A stretch of 37,061 nucleotides of DNA from an uncultured Bacteroidales bacterium. Its GTDB lineage: Bacteria > Bacteroidota > Bacteroidia > Bacteroidales > FEN-979. The stretch spans positions 1-37,061 of the forward strand of contig CAIYJU010000140.1 of NCBI GenBank assembly GCA_903926565.1. Direction: 5' to 3'. This document shows positions 1-7,797 of this stretch, one piece after another; position 1 is the first letter of the stretch, and every line of letters starts with the position of its first letter. The notes below the pieces were generated by a model. The model made no database searches and was not told the DNA's origin. It saw only the letters and a list, made by a program, of their open reading frames with translations. The position numbers and the translations under genes are program-made.

Positions 1-72
1 ATCATCAAAAAAATAGCACACCCTCACATGGACACACAGCAAATGACGATTTGCCGTTGGTTCGATCTTTCT

Positions 73-1020
73 TTAAGCCTTGCCGGATACTTTTGGAAAT
101 CCGCCAAAAGGTAAAAATCTTGGAATCCTTTTCTGATAGTCAGTATAGTCAGGATATTTCGCGGCACTGATCTCTTCGCTGAAGTTCGAACTGCCCTGGA
201 AAAGAACGACAAGCAGGAGGGAGCCTGCAATACTCCAGTTGAACCATTGCCCGCCTGCTGCAACACTGAAAAGGTAAAAACATATCCAGATTGCCTGCTC
301 GGCAAAGTAATTGGGGTGTCGGCTCCATGCCCATAAACCTTTTTCCAGGAATCCCTTTTTCTCATCACCGGAAAGTTCTTTCCCCGCTTTGATCATTGCC
401 GACTTGCGGCTTTGAAAGTTCCACTGCTGAATGTCTGCAAGGGTTTCATAACCAATGAAGAACAACATCAGACCGGCTGCAGCATAATCGAAAATTCCAA
501 TTGGTGCCGCGGTGTTTTGCAGGGCGACGATGGATGGCAGGGTGAAAAGCAAAATAAGTACCTGCTGATAACCGGAGATGAAAAAAAGGTTGAAAAGTGT
601 CCATTTCCATGGTGGACTGAACTCGGGTTTTTGCCGTAATACCAGCCAGCGATAGTCTTCTTCACCAGCCCAGAAACGCCACTGGTAGGCGCCTTTCATG
701 GCAAAGTTTGCGGTAAGCCGGACACCCCAGAGTGTTACCAGCAGGCTCATCAACACAAGCCGTGGAGAGAAATCGCTGTAGCCGGCAACAATCCAGGTAT
801 AAATAATCGGTAAAATACTCCAGAGTTTGTCCACCTGGCTGTTGTTTTTGGTGAGTTCCCCAACGATGAAACAGTAGGCAATCACGATGATCAGCATGAT
901 CATCAGTGTTTTTATCGCCGTCCATTCTGCCGGACCGGGGGCTGTACCGAAGAAGTAGCTGAAGATGGGAACTGCAAGCAGTGTAATGACTAAAAGTATG
1001 GCGGTGGTGATGATTTTCAT
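73..1020 (-). CDS. DUF1295 / steroid 5-alpha-reductase-like integral membrane protein
   Basis: A 315-residue polytopic membrane protein. Hydrophobic segments occur at about residues 5-25, 35-55, 68-85, 90-105, 140-165, 175-195 and 240-275. The C-terminal third carries the family signature: a W-S-R-H-P-N-Y-F-A-E-Q run near residue 235, followed by a YPDYTDYQKRIPRFLPF tail. These match DUF1295 and the steroid 5-alpha-reductase / isoprenylcysteine methyltransferase-like fold. Characterised relatives reduce or modify lipids using NAD(P)H, but the substrate here cannot be deduced. The start is an ATG about 35 bp downstream of a TATATTTG -7 box. The gene lies alone at the window edge, downstream of a T9SS gene and separated from it by a hairpin. 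Family membership is firm; the catalytic role is unknown. Confidence 0.88.
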   Translation of the reverse strand: MKIITTAILLVITLLAVPIFSYFFGTAPGPAEWTAIKTLMIMLIIVIAYCFIVGELTKNNSQVDKLWSILPIIYTWIVAGYSDFSPRLVLMSLLVTLWGVRLTANFAMKGAYQWRFWAGEEDYRWLVLRQKPEFSPPWKWTLFNLFFISGYQQVLILLFTLPSIVALQNTAAPIGIFDYAAAGLMLFFIGYETLADIQQWNFQSRKSAMIKAGKELSGDEKKGFLEKGLWAWSRHPNYFAEQAIWICFYLFSVAAGGQWFNWSIAGSLLLVVLFQGSSNFSEEISAAKYPDYTDYQKRIPRFLPFGGFPKVSGKA

Positions 1021-1054
1021 GTTAAATTGTTTAAGTGACCGATCTCCCGGGTTG

Positions 1055-1062
1055 CAAATATA
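1055..1062 (-). promoter_or_regulatory. Bacteroidota -7 box (TATATTTG) for the DUF1295 gene
   Basis: The minus strand reads TATATTTG, an exact match to TAnnTTTG, 35 bp before the ATG at 1020. No convincing TTTG -33 box lies at the usual 17-23 bp spacing. Confidence 0.4.
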
Positions 1063-1073
1063 TGGAATGCAAA

Positions 1074-1122
1074 CAACCTCCGGAAATCAGGGTGGTTAAA
1101 CTATCCTGTCTTCCGGAGGTTG
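1074..1122 (-). terminator. 12-bp perfect hairpin downstream of the T9SS gene
   Basis: CAACCTCCGGAA at 1074-1085 pairs perfectly with TTCCGGAGGTTG at 1111-1122 around a 25-nt loop. It begins 27 bp past the stop codon of the T9SS gene and precedes the promoter of the DUF1295 gene. There is no clear T-tract on the minus strand, so it may be a weak terminator or an mRNA 3'-end stabiliser. Confidence 0.45.
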
Positions 1123-1148
1123 CATGATGCAGGTGCTTTGATAATGTG

Positions 1149-2813
1149 TTAGTTGTGTTTAATAACTACTGCGGTTTCAACTTTGTTTTTCGTAACAAGT
1201 CTGACGTAATACAACCCTTCAGGCCTATCTGACAGTGAAAACTGGTGAACAGACTCCCTGTTAAAAGGGAAGGTTGCAATTTTTTCTCCACGGATGCTGT
1301 AAATTTCAGCCTTGACTCCGGAGGTTTCCGTAGCACCGGTTAATTCCAGAAAAAATCGTCCGGTGGAAGGATTGGGGTATACCTTAAACATTGATTCTGC
1401 TGAAGTCGGTGCAGTTTCATCTTTTCCGCCTGCAGTGCTCATGAGTGCCGGCGCAGCCGGGGTGAGGCAATATTGCCCGGTTGTGGTGACATATCCGTTC
1501 AGATAGCCACCTGAATCAACTTTTGTTCCGGGGAGAAATACAATATTTTGTCCGGCGATCATGGTTGCATTGCCCCCGTACTCAACCAGAAAAGTTGTTG
1601 CGCCACCTGCAACGGTTATTGTTTGTGTTGCATTGTAACAACTGATCGTTCCGTTGGGAATAACCACATTCTGAATGTTATTCGCAGCCGGGGTCATGGG
1701 TTCACTCCATAATGCAATATGCGAGGCATTCACACTTCCGGCATTTGAAAATAGTCCGCCAACCACCAGATCCGGGCCATACAGGCAAAACGTGTGGGCG
1801 CCATACACATTGCCAGGGTAAAAAAGTCCCCCGCCCATGCCGCTCCAGGATGTGCCATCCCAGGAGGCCATTCCGTTGGTTGGTAAACCTTCGGATGTGG
1901 TAAAATATCCGCCGGCAATCAGATGCCCGTTATACACAGCAAGTGCAAATACATATTGATAGAAGATGCCGCCCATTCCGCCACCTAATGCTGACCAATT
2001 GGTGCCGTTCCAGGAAGCGATATGGTTGGCAGGAACACCCCCCGCGCTCAGAAACAAGCCCCCGGCAATTAAATTTCCGTTGTATTCTGACAAAGTATAA
2101 ACGATATTGCTGATTCCTGTTCCCAATGCAGACCAGGAGGTGCCATTCCACTTTGCAATGTGATTGGCACTCTGTCCGCCGGCTGTTGTAAAAAATCCAC
2201 CGGCATAGAGCTCCCCGTTGTGAACGGTCAATGCCATAACTTGTCCCTGCGAACCTCCCATGCCACCACCTACGGAAACCCACCCGGAGGTATCACGTTT
2301 GGCTATATAATTAACCGGTGTGTTGTCGGCTTCCAGAAAGTAGCCTCCGGCATATAACTCATCTCCGTAAATGGCGAGAGAGGTCACAGTGCTCCCCACA
2401 CCACCCAGTTCATCATTCCACGCAGTTCCATCCCACTGGGCGATGAAATTGACTTCCAGCCCGCCTGCGGTGGTAAATTCTCCTGCCGCAACCAGATTGC
2501 CATTGTAAATAGTCAGCGCATTTACCTTCCCGTTAACTCCTGCGCCGAGCGGCGTCCAGGATGTTCCATCCCAACGGGCAATGTGATTCGCTGCTACTCC
2601 TCCGGCCCCGGTGAATTTACCGCCAACAATCAAATCTCCGTTATAGACGATACTTGCGTAGACCCAGTCATTCATTCCGCCACCAGGCATGGCTGACCAT
2701 GATTGAGATAATGCTGTTCCTGCAAACAAGATAAGTAAGATCAATATTGCAGATTTATTGACAACCGTCAAAAATGCTCTGTTAATCATGGTTGTCAGGG
2801 ATTCTTTTTTCAT
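1149..2813 (-). CDS. Secreted repeat protein with T9SS type A sorting domain
   Basis: A 554-residue secreted protein. Residues 1-36 form a signal peptide with a hydrophobic core (AILILLILFAG) ending near ALSQS. Residues 37-370 hold seven imperfect repeats of about 45-50 residues, each built as 'YNG-x-L-x-x-GG-x-F-x-x-AGG-x-x-x-NHIA-x-W-(D/N)GT-x-W-x-x-LGGG', a beta-propeller-like (kelch/delta-60-like) pattern. A linker follows, then a C-terminal type A T9SS sorting domain from about residue 475, starting FKVYPNPSTGRF and ending in a short basic tail. T9SS would carry it across the outer membrane and remove or replace the tail at the cell surface. Function is unknown; such propellers commonly bind ligands. 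An internal ATG at residue 9 is an alternative start. The gene stands alone between two hairpins. Confidence 0.85.
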   Translation of the reverse strand: MKKESLTTMINRAFLTVVNKSAILILLILFAGTALSQSWSAMPGGGMNDWVYASIVYNGDLIVGGKFTGAGGVAANHIARWDGTSWTPLGAGVNGKVNALTIYNGNLVAAGEFTTAGGLEVNFIAQWDGTAWNDELGGVGSTVTSLAIYGDELYAGGYFLEADNTPVNYIAKRDTSGWVSVGGGMGGSQGQVMALTVHNGELYAGGFFTTAGGQSANHIAKWNGTSWSALGTGISNIVYTLSEYNGNLIAGGLFLSAGGVPANHIASWNGTNWSALGGGMGGIFYQYVFALAVYNGHLIAGGYFTTSEGLPTNGMASWDGTSWSGMGGGLFYPGNVYGAHTFCLYGPDLVVGGLFSNAGSVNASHIALWSEPMTPAANNIQNVVIPNGTISCYNATQTITVAGGATTFLVEYGGNATMIAGQNIVFLPGTKVDSGGYLNGYVTTTGQYCLTPAAPALMSTAGGKDETAPTSAESMFKVYPNPSTGRFFLELTGATETSGVKAEIYSIRGEKIATFPFNRESVHQFSLSDRPEGLYYVRLVTKNKVETAVVIKHN

Positions 2814-2846
2814 GATTTAGGGGGATTGCATTGGTTTAATAAGATG

Positions 2847-2880
2847 CCTGCATCCGGGGTTTTACCCCCTGAGATGCAGG
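2847..2880 (-). terminator. Hairpin between the rubrerythrin and T9SS genes
   Basis: CCTGCATC (2847-2854) pairs with GATGCAGG (2873-2880), and an inner GGGG/CCCC adds to the stem around a TTTTA loop. It begins 24 bp beyond the stop codon of the rubrerythrin gene, which is transcribed towards it. The T-run (GCTTTTTG) lies on the plus-strand side, so termination on the minus strand is less certain. Confidence 0.45.
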
Positions 2881-2903
2881 GCTTTTTGTAAAACTAACCA
2901 AAA

Positions 2904-3623
2904 TTACAAACTGCTTATTTTTACATATTTTTCTGAGGTGGTCATACAGATACCACAACGGGAGGCAGGGTCAGATTCATAGGTGTTGCCGCAGGTCGGA
3001 CAAACATAATATACGGCTGACAGTGCTTTTACATTGTTTTTTTCCATAGCAGCCAGCGCATTTTCATACAGAACACGGTGTTTCTTTTCAGTCTTATACG
3101 CATAATTGAAGGTAAGCAAAGCCATCTGGTCCCCTGCTGCATCGGCATCTTTAAGAAACACGGGATACATGGTATTGGCTTCATAACTTTCGCCCCTGAT
3201 GGCATCCAGGAGGTTTTCTTTCGTTGATTTCACAGTAAATTCAGGGTTAATTGCACCAACTTTTGTTCCCGACTCTTCAAGAACTACCTTATGGTTGTTG
3301 GCATGAATTTTTTCTGCGGCCGATGCTGCTTTAAAAAGCAAAGCGATTTGATGCAACCCTTCCTGCTCAGCTTTTTTTGAGCAGGCAGCATATTTTGCCG
3401 AGGCAATGGTTTCCCCCTTGAATGCTGCAAGTAAATCATCTGTGGTTTTTATTTTGGCATTTGCTGCAGCCTCTGTACCCGTTGTTTGTCCGGTGGTATT
3501 ATTTTCAGTTTGTACCACGATGGGTTCCTGAAGTTTTGATGTTGCTTCTGTGTTGTTACAGGCACTTAGGAAAATCCATCCTGACATCAGGGCAAAACTC
3601 ATGCAGACCATCAGTTTTTTCAT
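2904..3623 (-). CDS. Lipoprotein-anchored rubrerythrin family protein
   Basis: A 239-residue protein. The signal peptide ends in an SPII lipobox (FLSAC, Cys22), followed by a low-complexity linker to about residue 55. A ferritin-like four-helix domain follows, with two paired metal-binding helices: KGETIASAKY with a later AAEKIHANNH (ExxH), and RGESYEANTMY with KTEKKHRVLYENAL (ExxH). The C-terminal 45 residues hold a rubredoxin-like iron site, CPTCG and CGIC. Rubrerythrins reduce hydrogen peroxide at a di-iron centre using electrons passed through the rubredoxin site. Most are cytoplasmic, so an exported lipid-anchored form is notable. Upstream lie four 11-bp-spaced TTAA repeats and then the histidine kinase gene, which suggests control by that two-component system. 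All key metal ligands appear intact. Confidence 0.88.
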   Translation of the reverse strand: MKKLMVCMSFALMSGWIFLSACNNTEATSKLQEPIVVQTENNTTGQTTGTEAAANAKIKTTDDLLAAFKGETIASAKYAACSKKAEQEGLHQIALLFKAASAAEKIHANNHKVVLEESGTKVGAINPEFTVKSTKENLLDAIRGESYEANTMYPVFLKDADAAGDQMALLTFNYAYKTEKKHRVLYENALAAMEKNNVKALSAVYYVCPTCGNTYESDPASRCGICMTTSEKYVKISSL

Positions 3624-3658
3624 ATTTAAGGTGTTAAAAGGTCGTTTAATTGACGCAG

Positions 3659-3666
3659 CAAAATTG
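3659..3666 (-). promoter_or_regulatory. Candidate -7 box (CAATTTTG) for the rubrerythrin gene
   Basis: The minus strand reads CAATTTTG, one mismatch from TAnnTTTG, 36-43 bp before the ATG at 3623. The TTAA operator repeats start 13 bp upstream and cover the place where a -33 box would lie, as expected for an activator-dependent promoter. Confidence 0.35.
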
Positions 3667-3678
3667 CATCGGAAGGGG

Positions 3679-3716
3679 TTAAGATTACCTTAAACAAATC
3701 TTAAAATTGGCTTAAA
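3679..3716 (-). promoter_or_regulatory. Four TTAA direct repeats at 11-bp period, putative OmpR-family operator
   Basis: TTAA occurs at 3679, 3690, 3701 and 3712, exactly 11 bp apart. On the minus strand three of the four are extended to TTTAAG or TTTTAAG. OmpR/PhoB-type regulators bind direct repeats with this pitch as tandem dimers on one DNA face. The array lies 56-93 bp upstream of the rubrerythrin start and abuts the kinase stop codon, so the neighbouring response regulator is the obvious candidate protein. Confidence 0.6.
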
Positions 3717-3719
3717 AGT

Positions 3720-5096
3720 TCAGGAGCTGAAATGCAGAAAGAAAGTGGTTCCGGTTCCGGTAATACTGGTTACTTCAATTGTGATCTTCTGAAGGTCGGC
3801 AAGTTTTTTAACGATGGACAGACCCAATCCGTTACCCTGAACCTGTGAACTTCGCGATGCATCTGTACGGTAAAAGCGGTTGAACAGGTAAGGGAGGTGT
3901 TCCTGAGGGATGCCGTATCCGTTGTCGGCGACGGACAAAGTATTGATATCCTTATTCCATTCAAAGGTTATTAACTGACCTTCCCGCCCATACTTGAATG
4001 CATTGCTGATCAGGTTTTCGAGCATGATTTCAAGGAACCCCTGGTCAGCTGTTACAGTCACATCTTCTGAACAGGTTATCTGCACCGTCATGTTTTTTTC
4101 GATCAGGTGATGGACCCACCGGTCTTTAATTAAATTGATAACTTGTACAAGCGGGAATGTTGTTTTCGAAACCGGCAGATTGCCTGCATCAAGCCGTGAA
4201 AGTTGCAGCAACTGGTCAATGATCTTGTTCAGCGAGTCCACCTCTGCAATCACCTGCCTGATCTTGTCCTCGTATTGCCGTGGTTCCCGGACCTTCCTGA
4301 TTAATACTTCAAGGGTGCCGCGAATACTGGTAACTGGGGTCCGAAGTTCGTGCGAGATGTCGGCAGTGATCTGTTTTTCCCTGGTCAGACTTCTTTCGAT
4401 CCTGCCGAGTAACTCATTGATGGTAGTCCCTAATTGATGGATTTCATCGTGACGCATTGGCAATGGCAGCCTTGTGCTTATGTTGTTGTCATTGATTGCT
4501 CCGGCTGCCTGGATCAGTTTATGTACCGGTGCGATACCCCGTGAGGCAGCCCACAATGTTGCCAGGTAAAATACGAGGAGCATCAGCAAAAGGGAGATGT
4601 ACAGGGTAATTCGCAGGTTTTTAAGGATCAGGATGGACTCTTCCTGGGGCAGCCCGATGTCAAGTTGTCCGATCGGCTTGCCATTGTTGTTTAAGATGGG
4701 AAATTGTCCCTGCCGGATCAGCTTGCCATTGAAAACCACGTTGAAGAACATCGGCTCTGTGATTGAATCAGCAAATAGCAGGTATTCATTTTTCAGATTG
4801 GATGAGCGAAAAGCCAGGTGCCCTTTTGCATCTACTATTTGCAAAAAAGTGGGACTCACTTCAGCTTGTCTGTGCTCCATTTCAAGCTGCTCAGGCATCA
4901 TATCAAGGATGATTGAATCGCCTTCCGTTCGGATATTCGAACTGACCTCGTCCCTTTCTATCCTGATTTCTTCGTCAAGGTGTTGATAGGCAGTTGTATA
5001 AACAACAAAATAGATCACGATAAAAATAAGCATCGTGGTAACTGCTGCTGCCAGGGTGTTAAAAAGGGCGATCCTGTTTTTAAAGCGCAGGTTCAT
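3720..5096 (-). CDS. Two-component sensor histidine kinase
   Basis: A 458-residue membrane kinase. TM1 is at about residues 10-32, a periplasmic sensor region of about 130 residues follows, and TM2 is at about 163-185. Then come a HAMP segment to about 240, a HisKA dimerisation helix with phospho-acceptor His249 in ADISHELRTP, and an ATPase domain. The ATPase shows an N box (ENLISNAFKYG), G1 (VADNGYGIP), an F box (FNRFYRTD) and G2 (GNGLGLSIVKKL). All catalytic motifs are present. It senses an unknown envelope signal and phosphorylates the regulator encoded just upstream, with which it overlaps by an ATGA, indicating translational coupling. It resembles metal- or envelope-stress kinases of the CusS/ArlS type, but the periplasmic domain is not recognisable enough to name a signal. 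Confidence 0.93.
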   Translation of the reverse strand: MNLRFKNRIALFNTLAAAVTTMLIFIVIYFVVYTTAYQHLDEEIRIERDEVSSNIRTEGDSIILDMMPEQLEMEHRQAEVSPTFLQIVDAKGHLAFRSSNLKNEYLLFADSITEPMFFNVVFNGKLIRQGQFPILNNNGKPIGQLDIGLPQEESILILKNLRITLYISLLLMLLVFYLATLWAASRGIAPVHKLIQAAGAINDNNISTRLPLPMRHDEIHQLGTTINELLGRIERSLTREKQITADISHELRTPVTSIRGTLEVLIRKVREPRQYEDKIRQVIAEVDSLNKIIDQLLQLSRLDAGNLPVSKTTFPLVQVINLIKDRWVHHLIEKNMTVQITCSEDVTVTADQGFLEIMLENLISNAFKYGREGQLITFEWNKDINTLSVADNGYGIPQEHLPYLFNRFYRTDASRSSQVQGNGLGLSIVKKLADLQKITIEVTSITGTGTTFFLHFSS

Positions 5097-5770
5097 TTAT
5101 CGTTGTTTATCCTGTATCCCACACCCCGGATGGTTTCGATGAACGACTCAGCTCCCTGCTCGTCAAGTTTTTTACGCAGGAAGTTGATATAGACGTCGAT
5201 TACAGAGTTGTCATAATCAAAATGAATGTCCCAGACTTTCTCAATGATGCGGGTCCGGCGACTCACTTTACCTTTATTGCGTAACAGGAACTCCAGCAGG
5301 GAAAACTCTTTTTGTGTCAACTCTATATTTTTCCCTTTTTTCGTCACCCTGTGTGATTCAACATCCATTTCAATGTCACCGCAATGAAAAGTAGTGCCAT
5401 CTCCTGGTTTACTGCGCATGAGCACCCTGATCCTTGCAAGCAGTTCTTCGAATGCAAATGGCTTGCGGATATAATCGTTCGCACCTGCTTCCAGCCCAAA
5501 AACAGCATCATCCGTTGTGTCTTTGGCTGTCAGAAATATGACCGGGATTTCATTGTTTTCCTTACGAACGGCTCTGCAGATTTCTATGCCGTTTACTCCG
5601 GGCAGCATCCAGTCGAGGAGGATGACATCGTATTCTGTCATGTTATCGATGGCCATTTGCATGCCACTTTTACCATTATCGGCTACATCAACGGCAAATC
5701 CTTCTTCTTCAAGGCCTTCTTTGATAAAATTGGCGATCGAAGTTTCATCTTCAACCAATAGGATTCTCAT
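5093..5770 (-). CDS. OmpR/PhoB-family response regulator
   Basis: A 225-residue regulator from the ATG at 5770. The N-terminal receiver domain has the acidic pocket (LLVEDE), phospho-acceptor Asp53 in LLDWMLPG, and the conserved Lys in FLTAKD. The C-terminal 95 residues form a winged-helix DNA-binding domain (LTQKEFSLLEFLLRN, VIDVYINFLRKKLD, IRGVGYRI). A TTG two codons upstream (5774-5776) is an unlikely start because it lies inside a perfect -7 box. The downstream kinase overlaps by 4 bp. The likely target is the repeat array before the rubrerythrin gene, inferred from position and repeat pitch; autoregulation was not evident. Confidence 0.94.
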   Translation of the reverse strand: MRILLVEDETSIANFIKEGLEEEGFAVDVADNGKSGMQMAIDNMTEYDVILLDWMLPGVNGIEICRAVRKENNEIPVIFLTAKDTTDDAVFGLEAGANDYIRKPFAFEELLARIRVLMRSKPGDGTTFHCGDIEMDVESHRVTKKGKNIELTQKEFSLLEFLLRNKGKVSRRTRIIEKVWDIHFDYDNSVIDVYINFLRKKLDEQGAESFIETIRGVGYRINNDK

Positions 5771-5773
5771 AGA

Positions 5774-5781
5774 CAAATGTA
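5774..5781 (-). promoter_or_regulatory. -7 box (TACATTTG) of the two-component operon
   Basis: The minus strand reads TACATTTG, a perfect TAnnTTTG, only 3 nt before the ATG at 5770. The transcript would have almost no leader. This gives the operon its own promoter downstream of acs. Confidence 0.55.
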
Positions 5782-5815
5782 TTATAAGGGAAGTTTTTTC
5801 TTCCTTCCCGGCCGA

Positions 5816-7717
5816 CTATTCTTCCAGTGTGGTCAGGTCTCCGGTGTCAAGGCCAAGTGCCATGGCTTTTAACACCCTGCGCATGATTTTCCCGCTGCGG
5901 GTTTTGGGCAGTTTATCGGTGAAAATGACAAATGCCGGACGGGCAATTGGGCCGATCTCTTTTTCGACATGCAATTTAAGTTCTTCAGCGAGTTTATCAC
6001 TGGGGGCAATTCCCTCACGCAGGATTACCGTCGTGTGGATGATGTTACCCCGGAGATCATCAGGCAGTGCGATGGCAGCTGCCTCGGTTACAGCCGGATG
6101 ACTTACCAGGGCGCTCTCTATTTCAGCTGAGCCAAGCCGGTACCCGCTCACCTTGATCACGTCATCGATACGGCCGATCACCCAGTAATATCCGTCTTCA
6201 TCCTGGCGGGCAGAATCACCTGCGAGGTACCAACCCTGTTCCTGGTATTTCTCCCAGTATTTCTCCACATAGCGATCAGGATCGTGAAGGATTGTGCGGG
6301 CCATGCCTGGCCATGGGTTTTTTATAATCAGGTTCCCCTCTTCGCCCTGTTTGACATCAATTCCGTGGTCATCGACGATGGCTACCTGGTTGCCAAAGAA
6401 TGGTTTTGCACAGGAGCCGGGTTTCAATGGCATGATGGGCAGTGGTGTGATCATGAATCCACCGGTTTCAGTTTGCCACCAGGTATCCATGATCGGGCAT
6501 TTGCCTTTCCCAATTACTTCGTGGTACCATTTCCAGGCCTCCGGGTTGATTGGTTCACCAACAGAACCCAGCAAGCGCAGGGAACTCAGGTCGTGACGGT
6601 TGGCCCAGGATGCCCCGTAACGCATCAGTCCGCGGATGGCCGTCGGAGAGGTGTACAGAATGTTGATGCCATATCGCTCTACCATCTGCCACCACCTGTT
6701 TGGATAGGGGTGGTTGGGTGCGCCTTCATACATCATAATTGTTGCACCATTGATGAGCGGAGCATATACAATGTAACTGTGGCCGGTGATCCACCCCGGG
6801 TCGGCGGCACACCACCAGCGGTCTTCGGGCTTTATATCGAAAACATATTTATGGGTGGTTGCCGTGTACACAGCATATCCTCCGTGTGTATGGACCAGCC
6901 CTTTGGGTTTCCCTGTCGTTCCTGAAGTGTAAAGGATAAACAAAGGATCTTCCGCATCCATCACTTCGGTTTTACAATCCTTGCAGTCGAGAGGCATTAC
7001 CATTAAATCATGATACCAGAAATCGCGGTCATTTTCCATGTAACACTCTTCTCCGGTGCGCTTTACCGTGATACAGACTTCGATGGTGGCCGATCGTTGC
7101 ATCGCTTCATTTGCGATGGCTTTCAGCTGTGTTGTTTTTCCCCTTCGATAGCCCCCGTCGGCCGTGATGAGAATCCGGCTTTCGGAATCGTGAATCCGCT
7201 CGGCCAGGGCTTCCACGCTGAAACCGCCGTAAACCACGCTGTGAACTGCTCCCATGCGGGCACAGGCAAGCATCGCGATCACAAGTTCTGGTATCTGGGG
7301 CATGTAAATGGTGATCACATCACCCTTTTTTGCACCCATGGCCTTGAGAATATTGGCAAACTTTGAAACTTCGCGGTTCAGGGCATGATAGGAAAAGGTG
7401 CGCACATCACCGGGTTCTCCTTCCCAGATGATCGCCAGTTTGTTGCGGGTTGCATTGTGCTGGTGCCGGTCAAGGGCATTGTAAACAATGTTGATTTTAC
7501 CCCCGGTGAACCATTTGTAAAAAGGTTTTTTGCTGTCGTCGAGAACTTTGTCCCATTTTTTATACCAGTCGAGTTTCTTTGCTTCAGCAGCCCAGAAACC
7601 ACATGGATCGTTAATTGACTCAAGATAGCGGGTTTCATATTCCTTTACATTTGCTTTTCGGAGAATCTCTTTTGAAGGATAATAGAAGTTATTATCGTTT
7701 CTTGCTTTTGTGTCCAT
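5816..7717 (-). CDS. acs: Acetyl-CoA synthetase (AMP-forming)
   Basis: A 633-residue ANL-superfamily enzyme, close to the usual Acs length of about 650. It converts acetate, ATP and CoA to acetyl-CoA, AMP and pyrophosphate via an acetyl-adenylate. Visible motifs are the P-loop-like YTSGTTGKPKGLVHTHGGY, GWITGHSYIVYAPL, the acetate-pocket motif DTWWQTETGG, the hinge region (GRIDDVIKVSGYRLG), and the C-terminal PKTRSGKIMRR with Lys610. That lysine corresponds to the residue reversibly acetylated in characterised Acs enzymes. It has its own promoter and lies 45 bp upstream of the two-component operon on the same strand; nothing shows a functional link. Start ATG at 7717. Confidence 0.97.
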   Translation of the reverse strand: MDTKARNDNNFYYPSKEILRKANVKEYETRYLESINDPCGFWAAEAKKLDWYKKWDKVLDDSKKPFYKWFTGGKINIVYNALDRHQHNATRNKLAIIWEGEPGDVRTFSYHALNREVSKFANILKAMGAKKGDVITIYMPQIPELVIAMLACARMGAVHSVVYGGFSVEALAERIHDSESRILITADGGYRRGKTTQLKAIANEAMQRSATIEVCITVKRTGEECYMENDRDFWYHDLMVMPLDCKDCKTEVMDAEDPLFILYTSGTTGKPKGLVHTHGGYAVYTATTHKYVFDIKPEDRWWCAADPGWITGHSYIVYAPLINGATIMMYEGAPNHPYPNRWWQMVERYGINILYTSPTAIRGLMRYGASWANRHDLSSLRLLGSVGEPINPEAWKWYHEVIGKGKCPIMDTWWQTETGGFMITPLPIMPLKPGSCAKPFFGNQVAIVDDHGIDVKQGEEGNLIIKNPWPGMARTILHDPDRYVEKYWEKYQEQGWYLAGDSARQDEDGYYWVIGRIDDVIKVSGYRLGSAEIESALVSHPAVTEAAAIALPDDLRGNIIHTTVILREGIAPSDKLAEELKLHVEKEIGPIARPAFVIFTDKLPKTRSGKIMRRVLKAMALGLDTGDLTTLEE

Positions 7718-7736
7718 TTTTTTATCTTTTAATTAC

Positions 7737-7769
7737 CAAATGTACGAGACATTTATCAATTATGAAAAA
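7737..7769 (-). promoter_or_regulatory. Promoter of acs
   Basis: The minus strand carries TACATTTG (7737-7744, exact TAnnTTTG), 19 bp upstream of the acs ATG. A T-rich CTTTTTC (7764-7770) lies 19 bp further upstream as an approximate -33 box. Confidence 0.55.
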
Positions 7770-7797
7770 GTCTCATCATTAAAACTCTGTATATGCA

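Noticed and set aside
1..72. Further gene or RNA at the left edge
   Set aside because: No coding frame with support and no RNA structure could be seen in this short stretch.
5771..5776. Upstream TTG start for the response regulator
   Set aside because: It lies within the -7 box; the ATG at 5770 gives the normal receiver-domain N-terminus.
5517..6101. 194-codon plus-strand open frame
   Set aside because: Antisense to the response regulator and the end of acs; low-complexity Ser/Arg-rich shadow.
6284..6925. 213-codon plus-strand open frame
   Set aside because: It lies wholly inside acs in antisense, with odd composition and no family resemblance; acs coding motifs on the other strand are unmistakable.
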